From an uncultured Hoeflea sp. (lineage in GTDB: Bacteria > Pseudomonadota > Alphaproteobacteria > Rhizobiales > Rhizobiaceae), in NCBI RefSeq assembly GCF_947501405.1, contig NZ_CANMVK010000001.1, positions 1,550,001 through 1,614,000 of the forward strand: a stretch of 64,000 bases of DNA. The letters are read 5' to 3'. The position numbers were made by a program, and so were the translations under genes. The notes below the pieces were generated by a model, which was not told the origin of the DNA, made no database searches, and saw nothing but the letters and a program-made list of their open reading frames with translations. Positions 35,767 through 43,768 of the stretch are shown here, piece by piece; position 1 is the first letter of the stretch; each line of letters opens with the position of its first letter.

Positions 35767-37206
35767 TCACATGGATGACAACCACCAGCCCGCGAGCCCC
35801 AGAAACGCGAAAAACCCGACCACATCGGTCACGGTGGTGACGAACACCGCCGAGGCAATGGCCGGATCGGCGCCGATCTTGTCGAGTAGCAGCGGCAGCA
35901 GGATGCCGGCCAAAGCGGCGGCCAACATGTTGACCACCATGGCTGCGGCGATGATGCCGCCAAGGCCGGTGCTCGAAAACCACAGGCCCGCGACTGCGCC
36001 GATGATTGCGGCAAACAGGATGCCATTGATCAGGCCGACCGCCGCCTCGCGGCGAATGATGCGGCCCGCATTGTAGATATCGAGATCGCGGGTGGCGAGC
36101 GCGCGCACCGTCACGGTCATGGTCTGGGTGCCGGCATTGCCTCCCATCGAGGCGACAATCGGCATCAGCACGGCCAGAGCGACCATCTGCTCAATGGTGG
36201 CGTCGAACAGGCTGATCACCCAGGAAGCCAGAATCGCCGTAGCGAGATTGATCAACAGCCAGCTAAACCGGGATCGCACGGTTGAGATGATGTTGTCGGA
36301 CAGTTCCTCATCGCCCACCCCGCCCAGGCGTTTGATATCCTCGTCGGCTTCTTCATGGATCACGTCGACCACGTCATCGATGGTCAGCACGCCGACCAGA
36401 CGTTCGTTCTCATCGACCACGGCCGCCGAAAGAAGGTCATATTGTTCAAACAGTTGCGCCGCCTCTTCCTGATCCATTTCGGCATCGATGCGGTAGCGTG
36501 TTTCCTCCATCACATCCTCGATGCGGACCTGGCGCTTGGTCCGCAGGATGCGATCGAGATCAACGGCGCCGACCAGCTTGAACGTCGGGTCAATGACGAA
36601 GATCTGGCTGAAATGGTCGGGCAGATCCTCCTCGTCGCGCATGTAGTCGATGGTCTGGCCGACGGTCCAGAATGGAGGAACGGCGACGAATTCGGTCTGC
36701 ATGCGCCGGCCGGCGGTGTCTTCGGGATAGTCAAGCGAGCGGCGCAGCCGCACCCGCTCCGTGAATGGAAGTGCGGCGAGAATCTCCTGCTGATCGGCCT
36801 CTTCCAGGTCTTCAAGAATGTAGACCGCGTCGTCGGAATCGAGATCACCCAGCGCCTCGGCGATCTTGTCATTGGGCAGCGCGCCGACGATTTCCAGGCG
36901 GATCGCTTCGTCGACCTCGGTCAGCGCTGCGAAATCGAAATCCTCGCCAAGCAGCGACACCAGCGTCTGGCGCTGGGCGGTGTTGATGGCTTCGAGCAGG
37001 TCGCCCAGTTCCGATTCGTGCAGCGGCAGCACATGGTCGCGCAGAAACAGCACATCACGGTCGGCGATCGCGGCGCCGATGGCCGTCAGGTAATCCTGGC
37101 GGATCGATCCATCCTCGCCATAGATCTCGTTCTGGTCGGCAGACTCCGTCCCGGATGCGGTGTTCGCAATGTGGTCTTCGCGGTCGGCGGGATCGGTCAT
37201 GGCCAT
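35767..37206 (-). CDS. mgtE: Magnesium transporter MgtE
   Basis: MgtE is a homodimeric Mg2+ channel whose cytosolic domains sense magnesium. The 479-residue product has an N-domain (about 40-150, including DLLEAINTAQRQTLVSLLGE), a pair of CBS domains (about 160-280, with FVIDPTFKLVGAVDLDRIL and ERLVGVLTIDDVVDVIHEEA), and a five-helix pore domain (MPIVASMGGNAGTQTMTVTV near residue 370 carries the conserved Gly-Asn motif). Length is typical (450-480). It is transcribed alone, with a short gap to the MerR gene downstream. No magnesium riboswitch is evident in the leader (37207-37330). Confidence 0.93.
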   Translation of the reverse strand: MAMTDPADREDHIANTASGTESADQNEIYGEDGSIRQDYLTAIGAAIADRDVLFLRDHVLPLHESELGDLLEAINTAQRQTLVSLLGEDFDFAALTEVDEAIRLEIVGALPNDKIAEALGDLDSDDAVYILEDLEEADQQEILAALPFTERVRLRRSLDYPEDTAGRRMQTEFVAVPPFWTVGQTIDYMRDEEDLPDHFSQIFVIDPTFKLVGAVDLDRILRTKRQVRIEDVMEETRYRIDAEMDQEEAAQLFEQYDLLSAAVVDENERLVGVLTIDDVVDVIHEEADEDIKRLGGVGDEELSDNIISTVRSRFSWLLINLATAILASWVISLFDATIEQMVALAVLMPIVASMGGNAGTQTMTVTVRALATRDLDIYNAGRIIRREAAVGLINGILFAAIIGAVAGLWFSSTGLGGIIAAAMVVNMLAAALAGILLPLLLDKIGADPAIASAVFVTTVTDVVGFFAFLGLAGWWLSSM

Positions 37207-37330
37207 GGCTCGCGGGCTGAAGGTAATGCGCCGGGACGGTTTAGCGGATTGGCGCGGCAGATGCCATCGGCAGCCGGGTTTTCTTTCCGCCCTGACAGGA
37301 GTTTAGAGCACCCAAGGCACCAACATGTTT

Positions 37331-37354
37331 GCGCCGCCCGGGACCGGGCGGCGC
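37331..37354 (-). terminator. Hairpin after the pspA-yiaA operon
   Basis: GCGCCGCCCG and CGGGCGGCGC form a 10-base-pair perfect GC stem around a four-base loop, 40 bases after the yiaA-like gene. No T-run follows on the minus strand. It probably ends or protects the pspA-yiaA mRNA. Confidence 0.6.
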
Positions 37355-37393
37355 TACGTCGTGGCCTTTCGCCTAGAGGGCGGGCGCCAGGGT

Positions 37394-37681
37394 TCAGATC
37401 ACATCCCGCTGTCCGGTTTCCATCAGCAGTTTTTCGGTCCGGGCATCATCGATACGGTTCACCAGCCGGCGCGATTCCTCAATATCCCGGAAGGTCTTGG
37501 TGAGAGTGATAGAGGTATGGACCAGCATGATGGCCGACATCGCGTAAAAGCCCTTGGCAGCGAAGCTCGCTTCCAGAAAATAGATGCCACCCGCCATCAT
37601 GCCGGCAGCGGTGACAAAACTCAGGCCGGTAAACAGGCTCCAGTAGTTGGTGGGGGCGAGCACGGGTTGATTCTCGAACAT
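37394..37681 (-). CDS. YiaA/YiaB-family two-helix membrane protein
   Basis: A 95-residue inner-membrane protein with two helices in the YiaAB pattern: YWSLFTGLSFVTAAGMMAGG and FYAMSAIMLVHTSITLTKTF, then a charged C-terminal segment. The function of the family is not established. It starts 69 bases downstream of pspA on the same strand. PspA is often co-encoded with small membrane proteins that anchor or regulate it, so this protein is a reasonable partner; that is inference from context. Confidence 0.85.
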   Translation of the reverse strand: MFENQPVLAPTNYWSLFTGLSFVTAAGMMAGGIYFLEASFAAKGFYAMSAIMLVHTSITLTKTFRDIEESRRLVNRIDDARTEKLLMETGQRDVI

Positions 37682-37750
37682 GGGTCTTTTCCTTCAAGGT
37701 TTGGGTTGTGGTTCAACAAGTTCTGATTGGGGATTCTGTTCGGCTGGTAA

Positions 37751-38476
37751 TCAAGGCGCCGATGATGTTTCAGCCGTGGTTGTGTCGGATCCGGCTTTCT
37801 GGCCCACTCGCGCCGTCAGTCGCGCGAGAACATCGTCAGCCGAGGGTTTGAGCGGGTCGCCGCAGCCGGCCTCGGCCAGCTTGCCGATCATGCCCTCGGG
37901 GTTTTGGGTTTGAAGCTCGGCGCTCAGCGCTGCCGCCATCACATCGGCCTGGGTCTGGCGAACCTTGAGCCGGTGCAGGGTCTGTTCAGCGTCGTGCAGT
38001 GCCGCGATGCCTTGATGGCCATTGTCGGATTTGAGTTTTTGCACCCGCTCGGTGGCCGTGGCGACACGCTGGCCGCGCTTGAGCGCCGCCAAGCGCCCCG
38101 CAGCATCACTGACCGTGGCCCTGAGTCTCAAGATTTCACGCTCATACTCGGCCTGTGCCTTGAGGCTCGACGCCTTGTCGGCCTCCAGGCCCGCAATCAT
38201 TGCAGCCGCGTCACGGGCAAGGTCACTTTTGCCGGCCTCAAGCGCTGCCAGAGTTCTGGTTTCCAGCTCCTCCAGCCGCGCGGAAATAACGTTGCACTGG
38301 CTTGCTTCCTGTTGGCTTTGCGCCTGGGCCAGGGCCACTGCCTTGCGCGCTTCGCCGAGCGCCCGGCTGCAGTCCCTGATCTGCTGATCGAGAATGACAA
38401 CGGCATTCCGGTCGGCGATGTCCTCGGCGGCGTCCCATGCGACGCCGCGCATCAATGCTGATAATCTCTTGAACAT
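37751..38476 (-). CDS. pspA: PspA/IM30-family envelope stress protein
   Basis: A 241-residue ESCRT-III-like coiled-coil protein that coats and stabilises stressed inner membrane. It opens MFKRLSALMRGVAWDAAEDI and is nearly all helix from about residue 25 to 210, with LDQQIRDCSRALGEARKAVA as the first hairpin. The C-terminal 50 residues are acidic and disordered. The start codon is 18 bases from the nearest TGAACnnnGTTCA operator. No pspB, pspC or pspF is present, so control is likely through the divergent TetR gene rather than the enterobacterial system. Confidence 0.87.
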   Translation of the reverse strand: MFKRLSALMRGVAWDAAEDIADRNAVVILDQQIRDCSRALGEARKAVALAQAQSQQEASQCNVISARLEELETRTLAALEAGKSDLARDAAAMIAGLEADKASSLKAQAEYEREILRLRATVSDAAGRLAALKRGQRVATATERVQKLKSDNGHQGIAALHDAEQTLHRLKVRQTQADVMAAALSAELQTQNPEGMIGKLAEAGCGDPLKPSADDVLARLTARVGQKAGSDTTTAETSSAP

Positions 38477-38493
38477 TGGCTGTTCTCCTTCTA

Positions 38494-38563
38494 TGAACGT
38501 TGTTCATGACTCTTACATAACGATTTTTGAACACTGTTCAAGTTATTTTTTGAACGATGTTCA
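38494..38563. promoter_or_regulatory. Three TGAACnnnGTTCA palindromes between pspA and tetR
   Basis: Perfect 13-base palindromes occur at 38494-38506 (TGAACGTTGTTCA), 38528-38540 (TGAACACTGTTCA) and 38551-38563 (TGAACGATGTTCA). Only the three central bases differ. A weaker relative, TGAAC-n7-GTTCT, overlaps the pspA start near 38470. The whole divergent gap (38477-38583) is AT-rich, so promoters for both genes must lie among these sites. The natural reader is the adjacent TetR protein, with the operators overlapping both promoters. Confidence 0.85.
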
Positions 38564-38583
38564 TTTTTTTGAAAGCAAGACCT

Positions 38584-39183
38584 ATGACAGGACGACGCGA
38601 ACTCCAGCGCCAGGCACTCAAAGACCGGCTGTTTGAAGCGGCCGAGGCCAGGATCGCCCGCGACGGGCTCAGCAGTTTGCGGGCCCGCGATGTCACTAGC
38701 GACGCCGGCTGCGCCCTGGGCGGGCTTTATTCCGCCTATGAGGACATGGATGATTTGATCCTGCGCGTGAATGCGGCGACGCTTCGCCATCTGGGCGATC
38801 TGCTCGAACAGGCAACTCAAGCCAGCTCCGACCCGGAAGAACGGCTGGTCGGGCTCGGACTGCGCTATCTCGAATTCGCCCGCACCAATATGAACCTGTG
38901 GTCGGCGGTCTTCGATCACCGCATGCAACACGACCGTGACATTCCCGATTGGTACAATGAGGAGCAGAAGGTGCTTTTCGCCCATATCGGCAGTTCACTG
39001 TCGGACCTGCAGCCGGCCATGGACACGGCTTCGTTGAGTATCCGCGTGCGAACCCTGTTTGCCGCCGTGCACGGCATTGTCGCCATCGGCCTGCGCGAGA
39101 AGATCATCGGGCTCCCCTCTGACATCATCGCCAACGAGGTCGAAGCGATCATCCGGCTGATGGTGCGGGGCGCGCAGGCCTAG
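38584..39183 (+). CDS. TetR-family regulator divergent from pspA
   Basis: A 199-residue TetR/AcrR-type repressor. The N-terminal helix-turn-helix reads RELQRQALKDRLFEAAEARI and SSLRARDVTSDAGCALGGLY (about 5-50), followed by a helical ligand-binding domain with AVFDHRMQHDRDIPDWYNEE. The start (MTGRRELQ) is the ATG at 38584, since the preceding in-frame codons are AT-rich and non-conserved. The gene is divergent from pspA across three identical palindromes, which makes it the likely autoregulated controller of pspA-yiaA. The ligand is unknown. Confidence 0.9.
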   Translation: MTGRRELQRQALKDRLFEAAEARIARDGLSSLRARDVTSDAGCALGGLYSAYEDMDDLILRVNAATLRHLGDLLEQATQASSDPEERLVGLGLRYLEFARTNMNLWSAVFDHRMQHDRDIPDWYNEEQKVLFAHIGSSLSDLQPAMDTASLSIRVRTLFAAVHGIVAIGLREKIIGLPSDIIANEVEAIIRLMVRGAQA

Positions 39184-39392
39184 ATCCTGGCGAAGCCATT
39201 GTATCGCAGCGTGAGGGTCGGCGATTTGCGGAACTGCAAGGGGCGGTACCGTATCCGACCTCGGCTCGCCTCTGGACATCAAAAGTGGACAGCCGCGACC
39301 GAATCGTCGAACTTGAGCAAACAGTTCAAGTCTCAACGACACAGCGTCCGAGTGAAATGAGTTTATCCCGAACACCTTTCCGGATCGGCCTC

Positions 39393-39680
39393 ATGACACC
39401 TGCCCAACGATTGAAAAAACTCCAGCAGATACACATCGACAAGCGTGACGAGATCATGCGTGTGACCTCATCGCCCCAGGTTCCGGCGCGCCAGAAGCAG
39501 CTGATCTATGCGTGCCTCAACAATCTGTGCCAGCTTTCCGCCAATCTTCACGGTGAGCTGTCGCAGGCGCCGGTCGATTACGATCTGCTTGAACAATCGG
39601 CCGAGCTGGATGCGGCGCTGTTGGAACTGCGCACCCTGGTCGGCGCCCAGATCCCCCACAGAACCGGCCAGGCGGCCTGA
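39393..39680 (+). CDS. Uncharacterised small helical protein
   Basis: A 95-residue protein starting at MTPAQRLKKLQQIHIDKRDE; the same frame is open from 39285 (131 residues), so the start is not certain. It is predicted mostly helical with no membrane segment or signal peptide. SSPQVPARQKQLIYACLNNL and VDYDLLEQSAELDAALLELR are the only distinctive stretches. I recognise no family. It stands alone between the tetR gene and the tRNA. Confidence 0.6.
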   Translation: MTPAQRLKKLQQIHIDKRDEIMRVTSSPQVPARQKQLIYACLNNLCQLSANLHGELSQAPVDYDLLEQSAELDAALLELRTLVGAQIPHRTGQAA

Positions 39681-39934
39681 TCTCCGGAACCCCGCACGAG
39701 CCGTCCAGACACGCGCTTGACCGGCGGGATATGCTGGCAAACTTGCCCGCGCAGCCACTGTTTACCTCAGCCTGATCACAGCTTTCCGGATGGTGTTGAC
39801 GAACGCGCAAAGCCTTGGAAACGCGGCGGCTCCCACAGGCTTCATCACCGCCGATTATTTGTCACAAATGCGCTTGTGCAGCGCAGACCCATTTGCTACA
39901 TGCAGCGCGCCGACAGGTTTCGGCTCTACCACGT

Positions 39935-40019
39935 GCGGTCGTGGCGGAATTGGTAGACGCGCAGCGTTGAGGTCGCTGTGGGGCAACCCGTGGAAGTTCG
40001 AGTCTTCTCGACCGCACCA
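39935..40019 (+). tRNA. tRNA-Leu (anticodon GAG)
   Basis: The acceptor stem GCGGTCG pairs with CGACCGC, followed by an A discriminator and an encoded CCA at 40017-40019. The D-arm has GGCGGAATTGGTAGACG. The anticodon stem CAGCG/CGCTG encloses the loop TTGAGGT, so the anticodon is GAG (reads CUC and CUU). A long variable arm, as required for tRNA-Leu (TGGGGCAACCCG), follows, and the T-arm reads GAAGTTCGAGTCTTC. All parts fit a class II tRNA. Confidence 0.96.
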
Positions 40020-40188
40020 TTTTCTCCGCCAGGCGCGCGGACAATCTGAAACTTTGTTGATCTGCCAGGACCTGTCGGGCCGGTTCCGGCGCGTGACAAG
40101 CGGCTGGAGCGGCCAAATCGCACTCGCGAGCCCCGGCCTGCTCATCAATCCACTTCCATCCGGTAGCGAACCGCATTAGACCATCGCC

Positions 40189-40914
40189 ATGAGCCAGCGC
40201 GACGCATTAGCCACCGTTTTTTTGGCCCGTGACGGCTACCCGCCGGTGCGCTGGCGCATTTCGGACGGGCTGACCACCTACCCCGACGCCCTGGCGCTGA
40301 TGGAAGCCGAAGCCGCGCGGATTGCCGCTGGCGAGGCCGATGAACTGGTCTGGCTGCTCGAGCACCCGCCGCTTTACACCGCAGGCACCAGCGCCAAGCC
40401 CGAGGACCTGATGAGCCCCGACCGGTTCGATGTGTTCCAGACCGGTCGCGGCGGCGAATACACCTATCACGGTCCGGGACAGCGGGTGGCCTATGTGATG
40501 CTGGATCTCAAACGCCGCAGGCCCGATGTGCGCGCCTTCGTTTCGGCGTTGGAAGCGGTGATCATCGGCACTCTTGAAAACATGAATGTGCGCGGTGAGC
40601 GGCGCGAAGACCGGGTCGGCGTCTGGGTTCGACGGCCTGAAAAGCCGCGACTGGCCGATGGCGCCGTCGCCGAAGACAAGATCGCGGCCATCGGCATCCG
40701 GTTGCGCAAATGGGTGAGCTTTCACGGCTTGTCGCTCAACGTCGATCCAGAGCTCGCACATTTTGACGGCATCGTGCCCTGCGGGGTGAAAACCCACGGG
40801 GTCACCAGCCTGGAGGATCTGGGCCTTCCCGTGCCCATGCACGAGGTTGATATCAGGCTGCGCACGGCCTTTGAAACCGTGTTTGGACCAACCGTAGACG
40901 ACCGGCCGGTCTGA
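40189..40914 (+). CDS. lipB: Lipoyl(octanoyl) transferase LipB
   Basis: LipB moves octanoate from octanoyl-ACP to lipoyl domains in the first step of lipoate synthesis. The 241-residue product has [20 protein letters not shown] (the conserved start of the fold), [20 protein letters not shown] and [20 protein letters not shown] with the catalytic lysine, and [15 protein letters not shown] with the catalytic cysteine. Length is typical. It is transcribed alone and ends in a strong hairpin terminator. Confidence 0.95.
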   Translation: MSQRDALATVFLARDGYPPVRWRISDGLTTYPDALALMEAEAARIAAGEADELVWLLEHPPLYTAGTSAKPEDLMSPDRFDVFQTGRGGEYTYHGPGQRVAYVMLDLKRRRPDVRAFVSALEAVIIGTLENMNVRGERREDRVGVWVRRPEKPRLADGAVAEDKIAAIGIRLRKWVSFHGLSLNVDPELAHFDGIVPCGVKTHGVTSLEDLGLPVPMHEVDIRLRTAFETVFGPTVDDRPV

Positions 40915-40970
40915 TCCCGCTGCACAATTGAATTTGCCGGGCTGCTGGGGCGGCTCGCCTTGAACAAGGT

Positions 40971-41017
40971 CGGATCGCAACGGGCCGGTTGTGACCGGGC
41001 ATCTCCGTTGCGATCCG
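40971..41017 (+). terminator. Terminator hairpin after lipB
   Basis: CGGATCGCAACGG and CCGTTGCGATCCG form a perfect 13-base-pair stem, followed by TTT. A smaller GCCGG/CCGGGC hairpin lies in the loop. It sits between lipB and a convergent gene, so it may serve both strands. Confidence 0.85.
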
Positions 41018-41042
41018 TTTGCTGTGTACCCCCGATCGAAGA

Positions 41043-41708
41043 TCAGGCGGCGACTGACTGCGATACAAGCGTTTTGGTGAGGGTTTCCGGACCGGTCACC
41101 GTATGGACAAAATCCTGCCAGGCGCTCTCCTGGCCATCGGGAGCCAGACTGTGCGCAGGATCGAACAGCGCTTCGGCATCGGCAATGGAAAACGGCTCAG
41201 CGCTCCCCAGCGCTGCCAGCACCCGGTTGATGAAGCCAAGCTGCTCCATGCCCAGAGACGCCCACAGGCCCTTGCGCCGGGTCGCCAAAGGCCCCTCGCC
41301 TTCAATCACCGCATGCCACACCTGCTTGAGCGCAAATCCGGCCAGCAGGCGGCTTTGATCGCCGGTCAGTTCCATGATCCGCGTCAGCGCCTCGAGCTCG
41401 TTGCGGCTTGCGACAAGACCGCCGCGCGACAGGGCGCGCCGCAGCCAATCGGCCTTGGCTTGGTTCAACGCGCCCGACGGGTGCATCCGGTAGACAACGT
41501 GATCGGACAGGATGCGGACAAAGAAATCGTCCCATTCCGCGCATTTATCCGCCCGGCAGTGTTCGAGCGCCAGCAAGGTGGCCACCGCGTCAGGGCCATC
41601 AAGCCCCCCCGCGAAGATCCGGCTTTCGATCAGCGCGACGTCTTCAGGTAAGAATTTCGTTTTTTCAGCCAGCATGCATGCTGGATAAGACAGGCGTAGT
41701 TCACTCAT
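41043..41708 (-). CDS. Uncharacterised helical protein
   Basis: A 221-residue soluble protein, mainly predicted helix, with no signal peptide. Distinct stretches are FLPEDVALIESRIFAGGLDG, LLALEHCRADKCAEWDDFFV and GFALKQVWHAVIEGEGPLAT. I recognise no domain. It begins MSELRLSYPACML with three or four cysteines in the first 60 residues. The gene is convergent with lipB and ends 26 bases from its terminator. It is likely a conserved rhizobial protein of unknown role. Confidence 0.7.
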   Translation of the reverse strand: MSELRLSYPACMLAEKTKFLPEDVALIESRIFAGGLDGPDAVATLLALEHCRADKCAEWDDFFVRILSDHVVYRMHPSGALNQAKADWLRRALSRGGLVASRNELEALTRIMELTGDQSRLLAGFALKQVWHAVIEGEGPLATRRKGLWASLGMEQLGFINRVLAALGSAEPFSIADAEALFDPAHSLAPDGQESAWQDFVHTVTGPETLTKTLVSQSVAA

Positions 41709-41928
41709 CTCTGGTTCCCCATTTCCTCATGAAATGCGTTAACAGGCTACCTGTGACCTGTTTCAAAATGACCAACACGCATGGTTAACAAGGGGTTGCC
41801 ATTATTGCGGCCGGCCTCCCCGCCCGGGGCCAGCCCGGCCTTTGCGGGCAATTGACAACCTGGCGGCGGCCAGCGACGATTACGCCGCCTAGCGGGCATT
41901 CCCGAAGAAACGCGAACGAGATTTAGTC

Positions 41929-42291
41929 ATGCGCGCCGCCTCCACACTTTGCCTGTTTCTGCTTTTGAGCCTTGCTACGCCCACGTTGGCGCAGACAATT
42001 GGCGGCGAATACAGTGTGGAAGGCGTGGATTTTGACGGCAGCCGCTACAGCGGAACGGCAACGATAGAGATGACCAGTTCCAACACCTGCCGCATTTCCT
42101 GGGAAACCGGCACCAGTTCCACCGGGCTTTGCATGATCTACGGCAATGCCTTTTCGGCCGCCTATGCGATCGATTCCGGCGTCTACGGTCTCCTGGTCTA
42201 TGAAATAAAAGACGATGGTACACTGGACGGCATCTGGACGATCGCCGATACTGCCGGCGCCGGCTCAGAAACCCTCACCCCGATTCGTTAG
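41929..42291 (+). CDS. Small secreted beta-rich protein
   Basis: A 120-residue protein with a signal peptide (1-21, LCLFLLLSLATPTLA with cleavage before QT). The mature 99 residues are predicted beta sheet: TIGGEYSVEGVDFDGSRYSG, TATIEMTSSNTCRISWETG and YGLLVYEIKDDGTLDGIWTI, with two cysteines that may pair. Similar short exported proteins occur in many alphaproteobacteria; I know no assigned function. It stands alone with about 200 bases on each side. Confidence 0.75.
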   Translation: MRAASTLCLFLLLSLATPTLAQTIGGEYSVEGVDFDGSRYSGTATIEMTSSNTCRISWETGTSSTGLCMIYGNAFSAAYAIDSGVYGLLVYEIKDDGTLDGIWTIADTAGAGSETLTPIR

Positions 42292-42507
42292 GTCCGGCCT
42301 TCACTTGCAGTGAAACATAATTCAGGGGCGCCTCGGTTCACACCGCCGGCGAAGGGTCAACACGTCTGACACGCCATTGCATGTCGCGCCAAAGCAAGTT
42401 CATGCGAACGACATGGCCCATGTATAGGCACAACCACAGGGATGGCGGACGCCAGCGTCACGCGATGCGCGACCGCCCGTACGGGTAAGATGGAAAGAGG
42501 TAGACCG

Positions 42508-42906
42508 ATGAACGAGATGGCCACGAGCACTTATGGCGACGAAACCTATGATGACGGCGATACACTTGGCGGACGGATCACCCGGGCGCGCGATCTCGCC
42601 GGCCTCAGCGTCGACGAAGCGGCATCGCATATCGGTGTGACCACCGACACGATGTCGGAATGGGAAACCGACCGCTCGGAACCGCGCGCCAACAAGGTGA
42701 TGACGCTTGCGGGCGTGCTCGGGGTTTCGCCAGCCTGGCTGATCAGCGGCGCAGGCGACGCTCCGCAATCGCAAAACATGACGATCGCCATCGACGAGAT
42801 GGCCGGCGAAATCAACCGGCTGCGCGAACTGGCGATGCAGCTCACCTCCGGTATCGAATCGTTGGAAACCAAGCTTCGCACCCTTACCCGCGCCGCGGGC
42901 GAGTAA
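42508..42906 (+). CDS. XRE-family (helix-turn-helix) regulator
   Basis: A 132-residue protein with a helix-turn-helix of the Cro/CI type (TLGGRITRARDLAGLSVDEA followed by ASHIGVTTDTMSEWETDRSE, about 20-75) and a C-terminal helix (IDEMAGEINRLRELAMQLTS, about 98-130) for dimerisation. The start at 42508 was chosen because AGAGG lies 8 bases upstream; in-frame codons before it (from 42442) look random. The gene is alone, with a hairpin after it, and its targets are unknown. Confidence 0.85.
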   Translation: MNEMATSTYGDETYDDGDTLGGRITRARDLAGLSVDEAASHIGVTTDTMSEWETDRSEPRANKVMTLAGVLGVSPAWLISGAGDAPQSQNMTIAIDEMAGEINRLRELAMQLTSGIESLETKLRTLTRAAGE

Positions 42907-42920
42907 TCCGGTCAATCCAG

Positions 42921-42951
42921 CGTTTCGGGCGGCCCTTCGCCGTCCGAAACG
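42921..42951 (+). terminator. Hairpin after the XRE gene
   Basis: CGTTTCGGGCGGC and GCCGTCCGAAACG form a 13-base stem (one G-T pair) around a CCTTC loop, 15 bases after the stop. It has no T-run on either strand, so it may be a weak terminator or a stabilising element. Confidence 0.55.
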
Positions 42952-43105
42952 GGGGCGCCTTTCTGAACGGGTTGGCAGTGCTGCGACAACAAAACGTTCG
43001 CAAATGCTCGTTCTTTGAGCCGATTTAGCGGAGTTGCCGGACGTTCATACCGGTCGGCAGCCAGGGTGTCCCGGCTTCTGCTGCTGTAGTCAGGCCTCGT
43101 ACGGC

Positions 43106-43765
43106 CTACAGAGCGCTGTAAACTCCAAATACCCCGACAAGGATCAGGCTCAACGCCCACACAATGTCCAGGTTGAACCAGGTGCTGGAGAGAAACTTCA
43201 GGCCCAGCCAAAAATAGATGACTGCGGCAATCACGCCGCCGGCAATTGTCATGGCCAGCGTGTGCGCGGTGGCAACCACGAAGGCGGTGACAAGGTTTCC
43301 GGCCATCAGCGCGCCGGCTGCCTGGTGACCCGCATCGAGTTCCTCCAGCTTGCAGATCCCGAGATAGATCGGCACCAGCATCAGGCCTGCGCCGTGGGCC
43401 ATGGCGGCCAGAAACGACCACAGCGCCAGCCGGCTGGGCTTGACGCGGGCCAGAAACCGCGGGTGCCTGCGGTTGATCAGCAGATAGACGCCGAGCGCAA
43501 TCACCAAAAGCCCGGCGCCCAGGCGGATTTCGCGCTCCCAGGCGACCAGCACGGTCATCAGCGAAAACGGCAACAGGATTGCCGTCATCGCCAGGAAATG
43601 GCCGAAGGCGAGCGCCGCCAGCGCCTTGGGCAGCGCACCTATCCTCCGTTCCATCAATGCGGCGGACACCGCCAACGGCCATCCCATACCCGGATTGAGG
43701 CCGTGGTAAAGCCCGGAGACGATGACGGCCCACCAAAGGGCCGTCACGGAGATCATGTCTTGCAT
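43106..43765 (-). CDS. Multi-pass membrane protein downstream of mtoX
   Basis: A 219-residue inner-membrane protein with about six helices. Two helices carry His-Gly motifs (VIVSGLYHGLNPGMGWPLAV and FLAAMAHGAGLMLVPIYLGI), and a third has ATAHTLAMTIAGG. The pattern resembles small metal or anion permeases such as the HupE/UreJ, RcnA and UreH-like groups, but I cannot assign one. It begins 3 bases after mtoX ends, so it is certainly co-transcribed. A role in copper delivery to the oxidase or in export of a reaction product (sulfide, sulfite) is possible; both are inference. Confidence 0.7.
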   Translation of the reverse strand: MQDMISVTALWWAVIVSGLYHGLNPGMGWPLAVSAALMERRIGALPKALAALAFGHFLAMTAILLPFSLMTVLVAWEREIRLGAGLLVIALGVYLLINRRHPRFLARVKPSRLALWSFLAAMAHGAGLMLVPIYLGICKLEELDAGHQAAGALMAGNLVTAFVVATAHTLAMTIAGGVIAAVIYFWLGLKFLSSTWFNLDIVWALSLILVGVFGVYSAL

Positions 43766-43768
43766 GCG

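Noticed and set aside
37207-37330. A magnesium riboswitch in front of mgtE
   Set aside because: I could not find the paired stems expected of known Mg-sensing leaders; the stretch is short and has no clear hairpin near the start codon.
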